Below, piece after piece: positions 15,275-23,334 of a stretch of DNA of 64,000 nucleotides. Source of the DNA: an uncultured Prevotellaceae bacterium (GTDB lineage Bacteria > Bacteroidota > Bacteroidia > Bacteroidales > Muribaculaceae); assembly GCA_900318205.1 (NCBI GenBank), contig ONJS01000005.1, positions 62,001-126,000 on the forward strand, in the 5' to 3' direction. A program made the position numbers and the translations under genes. The number at the start of each line of letters is the position of its first letter. The stretch's first letter is position 1. Under the pieces are notes generated by a model. That model saw only the letters and a list, made by a program, of their open reading frames with translations. It searched no databases and was not told the origin of the DNA.

Positions 15275-16144
15275 ATGAAACACATTAGATTATTAGGCGA
15301 CCGATGGCCTGCCGTTTTCCACAATGGTTTCCTTGCGGGGCTCCTTCTGGTGGCGGCTTTGGCAACGGCGGGTCTTGTGGCTTCGGCTACGGGAAATCTT
15401 CCTGCCGGCGATGCGCGCGGCACGACGGGGCATGGCGATGAGGTCTACCTTTCGGTTGACAGGATGCCCGCTTTTCCGGGTGGTGAGGCCGCTCTGATGA
15501 CCTATTTACGGGACAATATCTCTTATCCGCCTGAAGCTGAAGAGAAGAATATCCAGGGCAAGGTCATTGTGCAGTTTGTGGTCGATTCAGCAGGTTATGT
15601 GGGGGATGTGAAAGTTGTCCGCTCGGTAGATCCCAATCTTGACCGCGAGGCGGTTCGAGTCATCCAGACGCTTCCCCAATTTATACCGGGAGCCCGATTG
15701 GGCAAACCGGTCAACGTGTGGTACACGCTTCCGGTTAATTTCGTCATCAACAACGATATTTCCTATTTGCTGTCTTTCATCCATGAGATAGATTCCATCA
15801 AGATAGACTACTGTAATCTGAATATCGACACGCCGATGGCCATAACGCCCGACAACTATGATGCAGGGCAGTTCAGTCAAATGAGGAAAACGGTATTGAT
15901 CAAGCGCAAATGGAAAATCAAGGAGATGGTCAATGCAATGGGTGGCTTGGCAAAGCTCTCCCAAGGCCATCTTGACACGCGAGGCAAAATCTACCTTTAT
16001 TACAATGATGGCAAGAAGAGTGTAGCCTATTATGATCAGTTCTCATTATATTACCGTGGGAACTACTATGACATCACCACCTTTACGGCGGCTGGAGCAG
16101 AATTCAGGAAAATACTTTTTCCGCTAATCCAGCAGACCGAATAA
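15275..16144 (+). CDS. TonB C-terminal domain protein with extra C-terminal part
   Basis: From the ATG at 15275 the product has 289 residues. A single N-terminal helix (FLAGLLLVAALATAGLVASA, about 20-40) anchors it in the inner membrane. A TonB-C domain follows (about 60-160): MPAFPGGEAALMTYLRDNI, YPPEAEEKNIQGKVIVQFVV, PQFIPGARLGKPVNVWYTLP. It lacks the Pro-rich spacer of a true energy transducer. The last 120 residues (from about 170) are an added part with KIDYCNLNIDTPMAI and KIYLYYNDGKKSVAYYDQFS that I do not recognise. Such TonB-C proteins often work in periplasmic or regulatory contacts rather than in import. A strong terminator follows. Confidence 0.85.
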   Translation: MKHIRLLGDRWPAVFHNGFLAGLLLVAALATAGLVASATGNLPAGDARGTTGHGDEVYLSVDRMPAFPGGEAALMTYLRDNISYPPEAEEKNIQGKVIVQFVVDSAGYVGDVKVVRSVDPNLDREAVRVIQTLPQFIPGARLGKPVNVWYTLPVNFVINNDISYLLSFIHEIDSIKIDYCNLNIDTPMAITPDNYDAGQFSQMRKTVLIKRKWKIKEMVNAMGGLAKLSQGHLDTRGKIYLYYNDGKKSVAYYDQFSLYYRGNYYDITTFTAAGAEFRKILFPLIQQTE

Positions 16145-16170
16145 AAAACGTTGATATTTGCGTTTCCTCG

Positions 16171-16204
16171 CCCCCAAAAAGTGCATTTTTTGGGGGCTTT
16201 TTTG
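16171..16204 (+). terminator. Strong intrinsic terminator
   Basis: CCCCCAAAAA pairs with TTTTTGGGGG and is followed by CTTTTTT. Confidence 0.92.
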
Positions 16205-16333
16205 TGCCCCAATCGGTGAATTACCCTCAAATGACCTTTTTGTTTTGTAAATCACTGAAAATTAGTTATAAGTGTATCTTTAAATGACCTTTGAATGTTG
16301 GCCATTTTTGGTCTTTTTTCAAAAAAACGGTTG

Positions 16334-16341
16334 TAATTTTG
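16334..16341 (+). promoter_or_regulatory. -7 box of the Cys-rich-head operon
   Basis: TAATTTTG matches the -7 consensus; the nearest upstream TTG gives a 23-base spacer, longer than usual. The operon start codon is 47 bases downstream. Confidence 0.5.
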
Positions 16342-16387
16342 CAAGCGAGAGTTAACCCGTTTTTATCAACCGGAGAATAATACTGAT

Positions 16388-17056
16388 ATGAAACACGGTA
16401 AATATATATGTAACACGCTCAAGGCGATTCGTCTTGACATTGCGCGCGCTAATGGAATCGAGTACGCACCCCGCGAGTGTCACCATGAGGGTGAGTGTGC
16501 GGGCACCTGCCCTGCCTGTGAGAGCGAGATGCGCTACCTGGAGCGGGAAATTGCTCGCAAGCGTTCCATGGGCAAAGCCGCCCTAATGACGGGTGTGAGC
16601 CTGGCATTGTCTAGCCTGTCGGCTATGGCAACCAGTGCCTTGCCAAGCGAGACCATGATGCCCAATAATATCAGTCAGAGTCAAGTGTGCGACACGACTA
16701 AGAAAGCGGAAGTCTTCGGGGAAATCCATGAAACGATGCCCCACTTCCGTGGAGGTGAACGTGCGTTGATGGAGTACCTGCAGTCGCACATCAACTACCC
16801 GCCAGAGGCTGCCAAGGATAGCATACAAGGCCGTGTAATCGTGCAGCTGCTCATTGAAAGGAATGGCGCAGTCAATGAGGTGAAGGTTGTCCGTCCTGTT
16901 CATGAATTGCTTGATAACGAAGCCGTCCGCGTCTGCAAGTCATTGCCCAAATTCTTCCCCGGTAGCCATGGTGGTAAAGCGGTTGCGATGTGGTTAACGC
17001 TGCCTATCACCTTCAAATTAGAAGGCAAGAGCGAATTGGAATCAGCTGAAGACTAA
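16388..17056 (+). CDS. TonB-C protein with cytoplasmic Cys-rich head
   Basis: The 222 residues fall in three parts. The head (1-60) holds ICNTLKAIRLDIARAN and the cluster C31-x5-C37-x3-C41-x2-C44 with His32, His33 (ECHHEGECAGTCPACESE), then a basic helix. One membrane helix follows (AALMTGVSLALSSLSAMATSA, about 63-83), placing the head in the cytoplasm. A TonB-C domain ends it (about 113-210: MPHFRGGERALMEYLQSHI, YPPEAAKDSIQGRVIVQLL). The four Cys could hold an iron-sulfur cluster or zinc; this is inference. The head is nearly identical to that of the next gene. The trio with the radical SAM gene is probably one transcript. Confidence 0.85.
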   Translation: MKHGKYICNTLKAIRLDIARANGIEYAPRECHHEGECAGTCPACESEMRYLEREIARKRSMGKAALMTGVSLALSSLSAMATSALPSETMMPNNISQSQVCDTTKKAEVFGEIHETMPHFRGGERALMEYLQSHINYPPEAAKDSIQGRVIVQLLIERNGAVNEVKVVRPVHELLDNEAVRVCKSLPKFFPGSHGGKAVAMWLTLPITFKLEGKSELESAED

Positions 17057-17071
17057 CTAAAGTAAACGACT

Positions 17072-17485
17072 GTGAGAAACGGAAAACATATCTGTAACGC
17101 GCTCAAGGCGATTCGCCTTGACATTGCGCGTGCCAACGACATTGCCTATGCCCCACGCGAGTGTCACCATGAGGGTGACTGCTTTGGCACCTGTCCAGCC
17201 TGTGAGAGCGAGATGCGCTACTTGGAGCGTGAAATCGCCCGCCGACGCTCAAATGGCAAGGCCGCCCTCATTGCAGGCGTTAGCCTGGGCCTGATGACCC
17301 TCTCGGCCACATCGTGTGACCAGATTAAAAGACTGGGTGGCGATGATCTCCAGGGCGAAGTCGAACTTGTGGCGGATTCCTGTGCTACGACTGATTCAAT
17401 TGGCGACGAGAGGATTGAATCTGGCGAAAAAGTTGATACGATAGACTTTCGTAAAGGTGAGGTTGCCGAAACATTAGATGAGTGA
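17072..17485 (+). CDS. Short membrane protein with the same Cys-rich head
   Basis: Starts at GTG (17072), 15 bases after the preceding stop; the aligned head makes this start clear. Residues 1-60 match the neighbour almost residue for residue, including C-x5-C-x3-C-x2-C and the HH pair. A hydrophobic helix (AALIAGVSLGLMTLSATSC) follows, with a Cys at its end that could be lipidated, and then an acidic tail of about 55 residues (DDLQGEVELVADSCATTDS) with no TonB-C domain. It arose by duplication of the head plus loss or lack of the rest. The last 8 bases overlap the start of the radical SAM gene, so translation is likely coupled. Confidence 0.8.
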   Translation: MRNGKHICNALKAIRLDIARANDIAYAPRECHHEGDCFGTCPACESEMRYLEREIARRRSNGKAALIAGVSLGLMTLSATSCDQIKRLGGDDLQGEVELVADSCATTDSIGDERIESGEKVDTIDFRKGEVAETLDE

Positions 17486-18119
17486 AGAGAATTATAGGGT
17501 GCCGATAATCGGGGTGGCTCGCCATCGGCTGGCGGTGGACGGGCAGGGGGTGACCACGCTGGTCGCCTTCCACGGCTGCACGTTGCGGTGTCAATACTGC
17601 CTGAATGCCCAATGCTTGAGACCCGATGGGTTCTCAAGGACGATTACTCCTGCCGAACTGCTCGACGAGGTGATGATCGACAACCTCTACTTCCTTGCTA
17701 CTGGTGGGGGTATCACTTTTGGCGGCGGTGAACCGGCCATCCGCAGCGAGTTCATCGAGGCCTTCTGCCGCTTGGCGCCGCCCGAGTGGCATTTCACGAT
17801 GGAAACAGCCCTGAATGTAGACCGCCGGCATCTAGAGCGACTGTTGCCTCTTATCCACGAATACTACATTGACATCAAGGACGTTAACCCCGATATCTAC
17901 AGGCGTTACACTAGTCAAGACAACCGGCGCGTGCTCGACAACCTGCAATGGCTCCTGAGCCACGACGGCATGGCCGAACGCATCGTCGTGCGCGTGCCCC
18001 ACATCCCCGACTACAACACCGATGAAGACGTCCAGCAAAGTCGCCACTACCTTGAGTCGATCGGCATCACCCGCATCGACGAGTTTACCTATCAGCGTCG
18101 TGAGTCTCAACACCCGTAA
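17478..18119 (+). CDS. Radical SAM activase-like enzyme
   Basis: The 213-residue product has the radical SAM cluster motif CTLRCQYC (C-x3-C-x2-C, residues about 34-41), GGGITFGGGEP (about 75-85) and a METALNV strand. Size and layout resemble glycyl-radical-enzyme or anaerobic ribonucleotide reductase activases, and the YIDIKD motif supports this. No glycyl radical enzyme gene lies in the window. Its overlap with a gene encoding a Cys-rich head protein suggests that these heads are its substrate, partner or regulator; that is inference. No ferredoxin-like insert is present. The transcript end has no clear terminator. Confidence 0.88.
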   Translation: MSEENYRVPIIGVARHRLAVDGQGVTTLVAFHGCTLRCQYCLNAQCLRPDGFSRTITPAELLDEVMIDNLYFLATGGGITFGGGEPAIRSEFIEAFCRLAPPEWHFTMETALNVDRRHLERLLPLIHEYYIDIKDVNPDIYRRYTSQDNRRVLDNLQWLLSHDGMAERIVVRVPHIPDYNTDEDVQQSRHYLESIGITRIDEFTYQRRESQHP

Positions 18120-18210
18120 CCGCTAAAGTCCTTCCCAATTATTCATGGCCCATTCATGGGCATTTTTGTTGATTAATCTTGTTAGCACGCAAGCATTTTT
18201 TTAAACTTTT

Positions 18211-18241
18211 TTGGCTGTTTCAAGTCTTTGCCATATATTTG
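18211..18241 (+). promoter_or_regulatory. Promoter of coiled-coil gene 1
   Basis: TTG (18211-18213), 20 bases, TATATTTG (18234-18241). The start codon at 18282 follows 40 bases later. Confidence 0.75.
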
Positions 18242-18281
18242 CAGTATTGAAACAAAGTTTAATTATAAAAATTCTACGATT

Positions 18282-18899
18282 ATGAAGAAATTGATTTTGA
18301 TGGCAGTGCTGATGTGCTTTGCTGCAGCACCCGCCGCAATGGCTCAGAACTATGAAACTCCGCAAAATGTTGAGCAACAGCAGGCTCAGTATGCCAAGGA
18401 CGCCGAGGTAGCCAAGAAGCAGGCCGAGGCTGCCAAGAAGCAGAAGGACGCCTACAAGGAGCAGGAGAAGAAGGCCAAGGAGGCCAAGAAGGCTGCCGAG
18501 AAGAAGGAAAAAGAGGCTAAAAAGGCTGAAAAAGAGGCTAAGAAACAGCAAAAGGAGATTGAAAAGCGCCAGAAGGCCACCGAGAAGTACAACAAGGCCG
18601 TTGACAAGCTGAAAGACGCTCAGAAGAAGAAAGCCGATGCCGAGAAGAAGCTGAGCGAGCTTGCCGAGAAACAGACCAAAGAAAGCCAGAAGTTTGCCGA
18701 AAAGCATTCCAAGTTGCTGGCAACTAATCCCACCGAGGAGCAGCTTCTCAAACTCAATACCGAGGGCAAGAAACTTGAGGAGAAGAATGCCAAGCAGAAC
18801 CTCAAGGCCCATCAGAACTTGGAAAAGAGCGTTAAGAACGTGACCAAGGCCGAGGAGAACCTCGAGAAGGCTAAAAAGGAAATGGAGAAATACAAATAA
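18282..18899 (+). CDS. Secreted Lys/Glu/Ala coiled-coil protein 1
   Basis: From the ATG at 18282 the 205-residue product has a signal peptide ending in AAMAQN (cut near residue 20). The rest is one long charged coiled coil with repeated EAKKQ, AEKKEKEAKKAEKE and KAEENLEKAKKEMEKYK patterns. It has no enzymatic motif. Export to the periplasm or surface as a rod or spacer is likely. It is the first of three consecutive secreted coiled-coil genes, each with its own terminator; sequence similarity with the other two is mainly in composition and in the IEKYK/MEKYK ending. Confidence 0.8.
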   Translation: MKKLILMAVLMCFAAAPAAMAQNYETPQNVEQQQAQYAKDAEVAKKQAEAAKKQKDAYKEQEKKAKEAKKAAEKKEKEAKKAEKEAKKQQKEIEKRQKATEKYNKAVDKLKDAQKKKADAEKKLSELAEKQTKESQKFAEKHSKLLATNPTEEQLLKLNTEGKKLEEKNAKQNLKAHQNLEKSVKNVTKAEENLEKAKKEMEKYK

Positions 18900-18941
18900 T
18901 CCTGAATGCTGCTGTGCTGATATCAGCAGATGAATGAAAGG

Positions 18942-18982
18942 GAGGTCAGTGATTAGAAACGGTCACTGACCTCATCTTTTTT
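18942..18982 (+). terminator. Terminator after coiled-coil gene 1
   Basis: GAGGTCAGTGA pairs with TCACTGACCTC, then ATCTTTTTT. Confidence 0.92.
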
Positions 18983-19073
18983 GAAAGTACAATTAAACGA
19001 TTAGGTCATTTTCAAGTCCATATAACGAAAAGAGTATCAAACCCAATTGTTTAACTTCTAAACATTCACGATT

Positions 19074-19691
19074 ATGAAACCGAATCTTTTTATTGCAGCG
19101 TTATTTTGTTTGCTTAGTGTTTTCTCTGTGCAGGCCCAGGTATCAAATGCACAGACGCCTCGGGTTCCGGATCCTGAACAGCACCAGATGATCAAGAATG
19201 CACAGGCGAGATATATGAAGTCCTACAACGACAAGTCATCGCCACATCTCAAATCTCCCGACCTCGAAAGAGTCAGCAGGCAGTATGGTAGTGCCATGCA
19301 GGGGCTTAGAATGCAGGAATTTTATAACAGTTCTGTTGCTAATTCCAGCTATTCTGCACTCCAGTTGGCAACCAAAGCATACAATCTGGCTAATTACAGG
19401 TTGAATAAGGCCAAAGAGAGAATGGCTGAAGCTGAAAAGAGTTTTGCCAACCTTCGCCAGAAACAGGCGCAAGAGCGGGACAAACTTGAACAGAAGCATG
19501 CTAATGCTGCAGCCAAAGGTTTAACCGCCAAAGAGAGCATGAAACAGGAGCGCGAGAAAACTAAACTCCTCAAGAAGCATGCCAATCAGAAACTCAGAAT
19601 CCAGCAAAGGTACCTGAATGCAAAAAACACTGCAATGGAGAGCGAGATGATTCTTGATCGGGCCAAGCTGGAGATAGAGAAATACAAATGA
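19074..19691 (+). CDS. Secreted coiled-coil protein 2
   Basis: A 205-residue product with a signal peptide (LFIAALFCLLSVFSVQAQ) and, right after it, the segment QTPRVPDPEQHQMIKNAQAR that recurs in protein 3. The body (about 85-205) is a coiled coil with AEAEKSFANLRQKQAQERDK and ends LEIEKYK like protein 1. No catalytic site is visible. The leader bases just before the ATG (19046-19073) are nearly identical to those of gene 3 (19852-19880), which suggests shared post-transcriptional handling. No canonical -7 box was found upstream. Confidence 0.78.
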   Translation: MKPNLFIAALFCLLSVFSVQAQVSNAQTPRVPDPEQHQMIKNAQARYMKSYNDKSSPHLKSPDLERVSRQYGSAMQGLRMQEFYNSSVANSSYSALQLATKAYNLANYRLNKAKERMAEAEKSFANLRQKQAQERDKLEQKHANAAAKGLTAKESMKQEREKTKLLKKHANQKLRIQQRYLNAKNTAMESEMILDRAKLEIEKYK

Positions 19692-19728
19692 TCCTTATTG
19701 TGAATCAACTGCTTTATAATCAATATAA

Positions 19729-19769
19729 TAGAGGTTGGCAACCCTTGTGGCAGCCAACCTCTATTTTTT
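19729..19769 (+). terminator. Terminator after coiled-coil gene 2
   Basis: TAGAGGTTGGC pairs with GCCAACCTCTA, followed by six T. Confidence 0.92.
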
Positions 19770-19880
19770 GATAGTATATGAGGACTGATGCCCCCTGGTT
19801 TTAAACTTTTTTTGCTTTTCAGAGTCTTAATAGTGAAAAGAATAAAAAACAATTTGTTTAACTTCTAAACATTTACGATT

Positions 19881-20552
19881 ATGAAAAAGGTATTATTTAT
19901 TTCAGCACTTTTCTTGGCAATCGCTTCGACAGTATATGCTCAGACGCCAAGAACTCCCGATCCTCAGCAGCAGTTAACAATCAGGAATGCTCAGGCAGGG
20001 TATATGAAATCCACCAATAACAAGGATAAGCCCCGTCTGAAACCGACCGATCTTGACAAGGTGACCAAGCAGAATGATCAGGACATGAAAGCTCTGAAAG
20101 AGCAGGAGAAGGTGAACCGTTCTGCTGGCGAGCCCCAGGTGAGGAAGCAGAATACAGATAACTCCAGGGAGCAGAAGAATATGAAGAGGATGCGCGAGCA
20201 GCAGAAGAAGGACAAGAGAGACTCCAAGCGCCGCAGTCGCGAGAATAATGTCAAGGCCGCAGAACGAAAACTGGCGTATGCTCAGAGCGCTAAAGAAGAT
20301 GCAATGAGAGCTTTCACTGAACTGCTCGACAGGCAGAAGAAGGAAATGGCCGACCTCCAAGAGAGGCACAACGCTGAGGCTGCAGCGGGTCTTACTGAAG
20401 TAATGAGCAAGAGACACGAACAGGAAGTGCAGGCACTCAGTGCCGAACACGCAAAGCAGCTGATGGATGCTCAGCAGGCAGTTGATGAAGCATCAAGAAA
20501 CTACGAGAAGGCTCTGGATCTCTGTGATGATGCCCGCAAGGCGGCTCTCTAA
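19881..20552 (+). CDS. Secreted coiled-coil protein 3
   Basis: A 223-residue product with a signal peptide ending VYAQ and the mature start TPRTPDPQQQLTIRNAQAGY, shared with protein 2 along with YMKS-x-N-x-K and LK-x-x-DL. A very basic middle (RMREQQKKDKRDSKRRSREN, about 110-130) is followed by a coiled coil (AERKLAYAQSAKEDAM onwards). The paralogy with protein 2 is certain in the first 60 residues. Function is unknown; the polybasic middle could bind envelope phosphate groups or nucleic acid, which is speculation. Confidence 0.78.
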   Translation: MKKVLFISALFLAIASTVYAQTPRTPDPQQQLTIRNAQAGYMKSTNNKDKPRLKPTDLDKVTKQNDQDMKALKEQEKVNRSAGEPQVRKQNTDNSREQKNMKRMREQQKKDKRDSKRRSRENNVKAAERKLAYAQSAKEDAMRAFTELLDRQKKEMADLQERHNAEAAAGLTEVMSKRHEQEVQALSAEHAKQLMDAQQAVDEASRNYEKALDLCDDARKAAL

Positions 20553-20596
20553 TAAATAATATGCTTTAGTTAGGAAAAAAGTCAAGATAAAAAGGA

Positions 20597-20632
20597 TTAG
20601 AGGTGAGCGACCTGCTCACCTCTAACTATTTG
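20597..20632 (+). terminator. Hairpin after coiled-coil gene 3
   Basis: TTAGAGGTGAGC pairs perfectly with GCTCACCTCTAA over a 5-base loop; the T run is weak (CTATTTG). Confidence 0.8.
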
Positions 20633-20810
20633 TCGACATTTTAACCATTCTGCCTCATGTCAATCAACATCTTTGCGGCTTTGTGGCTTAGCGTGAGGCT
20701 CTGTTGGCTGCAGTGTCCCATTTTTAGTGTTATTCGTTAAAATTAGCGAAATTCATGTCGATTATTGTGCCCAATGTGTAAAACTGGCGGTTGGAAACTA
20801 AAAAAATCAC

Positions 20811-20818
20811 TAACTTTG
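20811..20818 (+). promoter_or_regulatory. -7 box of tgt
   Basis: TAACTTTG lies 25 bases before the ATG; a TTG lies 17 bases upstream of it. Confidence 0.55.
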
Positions 20819-20843
20819 CACGTTTTTTTAGAATAGACATCGA

Positions 20844-21974
20844 ATGGACTATCAACTTATAGCCACTCCCGAGGGTACCAATGCCCGCGCAGGACTCATC
20901 ACGACCGACCACGGTCAGATCGAGACCCCTATTTTCATGCCCGTGGGCACTGTGGGTGCCGTCAAGGCCGTCCACATGACCGAACTGCGTGAAGATATCA
21001 AGGCACAAATCATCCTGGGTAATACCTACCACCTTTACCTGCGCCCCGGCATGGACATCATCGAACGTGCAGGCGGACTGCACAAGTTCAACGGCTGGGA
21101 CCGCCCCATCTTGACCGATAGCGGTGGTTTTCAGGTCTTCTCGCTTGCCGATAACCGCAAGTTGACCGATGAGGGTGTGACCTTCCGCAGCCACATCGAC
21201 GGCAGCAAGCACCTGTTCACGCCCGAGAAGGTGGTGGACATCGAGCGCAGCATCGGCAGCGACATCATGATGGCGCTTGACGAGTGCCCACCGGGTACGA
21301 GCGACTATAACTATGCCCGCAAGTCCTTGACCTTGACCCACAACTGGCTCGCACGCGGTTGGAAACACTACAAGAACACCCAGCCCCGTTATGGCCACTG
21401 CCAGGCCTATTTCCCCATTGTTCAGGGTTGTGTCTATAAGGACCTGAGGCAGGAATCCAGCAAGTTTGTCGCCGACTTGGGTGCCGACGGCAATGCCATC
21501 GGAGGTCTCGCCGTGGGTGAGCCCACCGAGGTGATGTATGAGATGATCGAGATTGTCAACGACATTCTGCCACAGGATCGCCCCCGCTATCTGATGGGTG
21601 TGGGTACGCCTGCCAACATTCTCGAGGCCATCGACCGCGGCGTGGACATGATGGACTGTGTGATGCCCACGCGCAACGGCCGCAACGGTATGCTCTTCAC
21701 CCGCCATGGCATCATGAACATGCGCAACAAGAAGTGGGCCGACGATTTTACTCCCCTTCAGGAAGACGGTCCTTCTATCGTTGACCACATCTACAGCAAA
21801 GCCTATGTGCGCCACTTGTTCATCACCCAGGAAATCCTCGCCATGCAGATTGCCAGCATCCACAACCTGGCATTCTACCTGTGGCTCGTGGGCGAGGCTC
21901 GCCGCCACATTATCGCCGGTGATTTCCCCGCATGGAAGCGCCAGATGCTCCATGATGTACAGGTTAGGCTTTAG
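20844..21974 (+). CDS. tgt: tRNA-guanine transglycosylase lacking the zinc cysteines
   Basis: Exchanges guanine 34 of GUN tRNAs for preQ1 on the way to queuosine. The 376-residue length and the core motifs fit: TDSGGFQVFS (Asp92), PIVQG, GGLAVGEP, and MMDCVMPTRNGRNG (nucleophile Asp271). The family's structural zinc site, normally C-x-C-x2-C plus a later His, aligns here to Gly309, Ser311 and Asp314; only His340 (IASIHN) remains. The fold must therefore be held without zinc. The same may be true of relatives in this phylum; I cannot check. A long open frame on the opposite strand here is only an antisense shadow. Confidence 0.95.
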   Translation: MDYQLIATPEGTNARAGLITTDHGQIETPIFMPVGTVGAVKAVHMTELREDIKAQIILGNTYHLYLRPGMDIIERAGGLHKFNGWDRPILTDSGGFQVFSLADNRKLTDEGVTFRSHIDGSKHLFTPEKVVDIERSIGSDIMMALDECPPGTSDYNYARKSLTLTHNWLARGWKHYKNTQPRYGHCQAYFPIVQGCVYKDLRQESSKFVADLGADGNAIGGLAVGEPTEVMYEMIEIVNDILPQDRPRYLMGVGTPANILEAIDRGVDMMDCVMPTRNGRNGMLFTRHGIMNMRNKKWADDFTPLQEDGPSIVDHIYSKAYVRHLFITQEILAMQIASIHNLAFYLWLVGEARRHIIAGDFPAWKRQMLHDVQVRL

Positions 21975-21996
21975 GTATTAGGCTTAAGGCATTTAG
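21961..21996. repeat. Short TTAGG-rich repeat spacer
   Basis: Variants of TTAGGCTTTAGGTA fill the gap from the tgt stop to the next ATG. Confidence 0.65.
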
Positions 21997-21999
21997 GAG

Positions 22000-23253
22000 A
22001 TGGAAGAGGAACTCAAAAATAAGGAACAGCCAGTAGAGACGCAAAATCTTGCGTCTCCCACCGACTCCGTCCCCTCGGATAATTCCGTAGATTCCGTAGA
22101 ATCCGTTCCATCCGTTGACTCCGTCGATTCCGTTCCCCCCGTTGGCTCCGCTGCTCCTCCCTTGAAGCGCTACCCGTGGTACTATGTGAAGCGCTTCGAC
22201 CGCTATATCATCAAGCACTTCTTGGGCACCTTCTTCTTTGCGATTTTGCTGCTGTTTGCCATCGTGGTGATGTTTGACATCAACGAGAAACTGGATGCTG
22301 TGCTCACCGCCCCGTGGAAAGCAACGGTGTTTCAATACTTTATGAACTTCCTGCCCTTTGTGCTCAGCCAGTTCAGCCCGTTGTTCACTTTTATCTCGGT
22401 TATCTTCTTTACCTCGCGCCTTGCCGATCGCAGTGAGATCATCGCCATGCTCTCCAACGGCATCAGCTTCCATCGCTTGACGCTGCCTTATATCTTCTCG
22501 GCGGCTGTGATTGCCTTGGGCAGCTACCTGCTGGCGGCATATATCATCCCGCCTGCCAATGTCGAGCGCATCGCCTATACCAACAAGTGGGTCAAGAACA
22601 AGGAGGTCATCTATGGTGACAATATCCAGCTTCAGGTCAAGCCCGGTGTGATGGCCTATATGTCCCGCTATGACAACACCACGCGCAGCGGTTTCCGCTT
22701 CTCGCTCGAGGAGTTTGACGGCAACACCCTCAAGTCTCGTCTCACTGCCGAGACCATCAAGTATGACTCGGTCGGGCTGTGGACGGTTCGCAACTATACC
22801 ATTCGTAACTTCAAGGGCATGAAGGAGACCATGACCAAGGGCAATGTCATGGATACCTTGCTCAATATCGACCCGCGTGACTTCCTCATCTCCAAGAACG
22901 ACGAGCAGACCATGACATCGCCTGAACTCAAAGCCTACATCAATAAGCAGAAGGCCCGTGGCGTCGCCAATATCAAGAACTTTGAGATTGAGTACGAGCG
23001 CCGCATTGCCATGACGGCTGCCGCCTTTATCCTCACCATCATCGGCCTCTCGCTCTCGTCGCGCAAGGTGCGTGGCGGCATCGGATTGAACATCGGACTG
23101 GGTCTGCTGCTCAGTTTCTCTTATATCCTCTTCATGACTGTGACCTCAACCTTCGCTGTGTCGGGTTATACCAGTCCCCGCATTGCAATGTGGATTCCCA
23201 ACTTTGTCTATATTATCATTGCTGCGGTTCTCTACTACCGGGCATCCAGGTAA
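22000..23253 (+). CDS. LptG/LptF-type permease (YjgP/YjgQ family)
   Basis: Inner-membrane subunit of the lipopolysaccharide export machine LptB2FG. The family portion begins at KRFDRYIIKHFLGTFF (residue 63 of the open frame) and has six helices: two or three near 72-170, then a periplasmic jellyroll-type part (about 185-310), and three helices in the last 80 residues. The ATG at 22000 would add a 60-residue head made of a DNA palindrome and TCCGTNGA repeats, giving the odd Ser-Val-Asp-rich stretch. GTG at 22186 (codon 63) or TTG at 22162 would give a normal family start. I keep the longest frame but doubt its head. Confidence 0.88.
   Translation: MEEELKNKEQPVETQNLASPTDSVPSDNSVDSVESVPSVDSVDSVPPVGSAAPPLKRYPWYYVKRFDRYIIKHFLGTFFFAILLLFAIVVMFDINEKLDAVLTAPWKATVFQYFMNFLPFVLSQFSPLFTFISVIFFTSRLADRSEIIAMLSNGISFHRLTLPYIFSAAVIALGSYLLAAYIIPPANVERIAYTNKWVKNKEVIYGDNIQLQVKPGVMAYMSRYDNTTRSGFRFSLEEFDGNTLKSRLTAETIKYDSVGLWTVRNYTIRNFKGMKETMTKGNVMDTLLNIDPRDFLISKNDEQTMTSPELKAYINKQKARGVANIKNFEIEYERRIAMTAAAFILTIIGLSLSSRKVRGGIGLNIGLGLLLSFSYILFMTVTSTFAVSGYTSPRIAMWIPNFVYIIIAAVLYYRASR
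22036..22057. repeat. REP-like palindrome GAGACGCAA-aatc-TTGCGTCTC
   Basis: A perfect 9-bp palindrome with a 4-base loop, preceded by GTA. A diverged relative lies at 55530-55551. Here it lies inside the annotated head of the lptG-type gene. Confidence 0.75.
22080..22150. repeat. 9-base tandem repeat (TCCGTNGAN)
   Basis: About seven degenerate copies of ATTCCGTAG/GACTCCGTC. They read as Ser-Val-Asp-Ser-Val in the permease frame and have the look of non-coding repeat DNA. Confidence 0.7.
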
Positions 23254-23334
23254 CAATTCCCTACTATATGGGGATGTTTTTCAAGAAATCGTCAAATTTT
23301 CTTTAATTTTGCTGTTTGTTTTAAAACAAATTAG

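Noticed and set aside
20730..21953. Long open frame on the minus strand opposite tgt
   Set aside because: It mirrors the codon pattern of tgt, shows no family motif and has no promoter; it is an antisense shadow.
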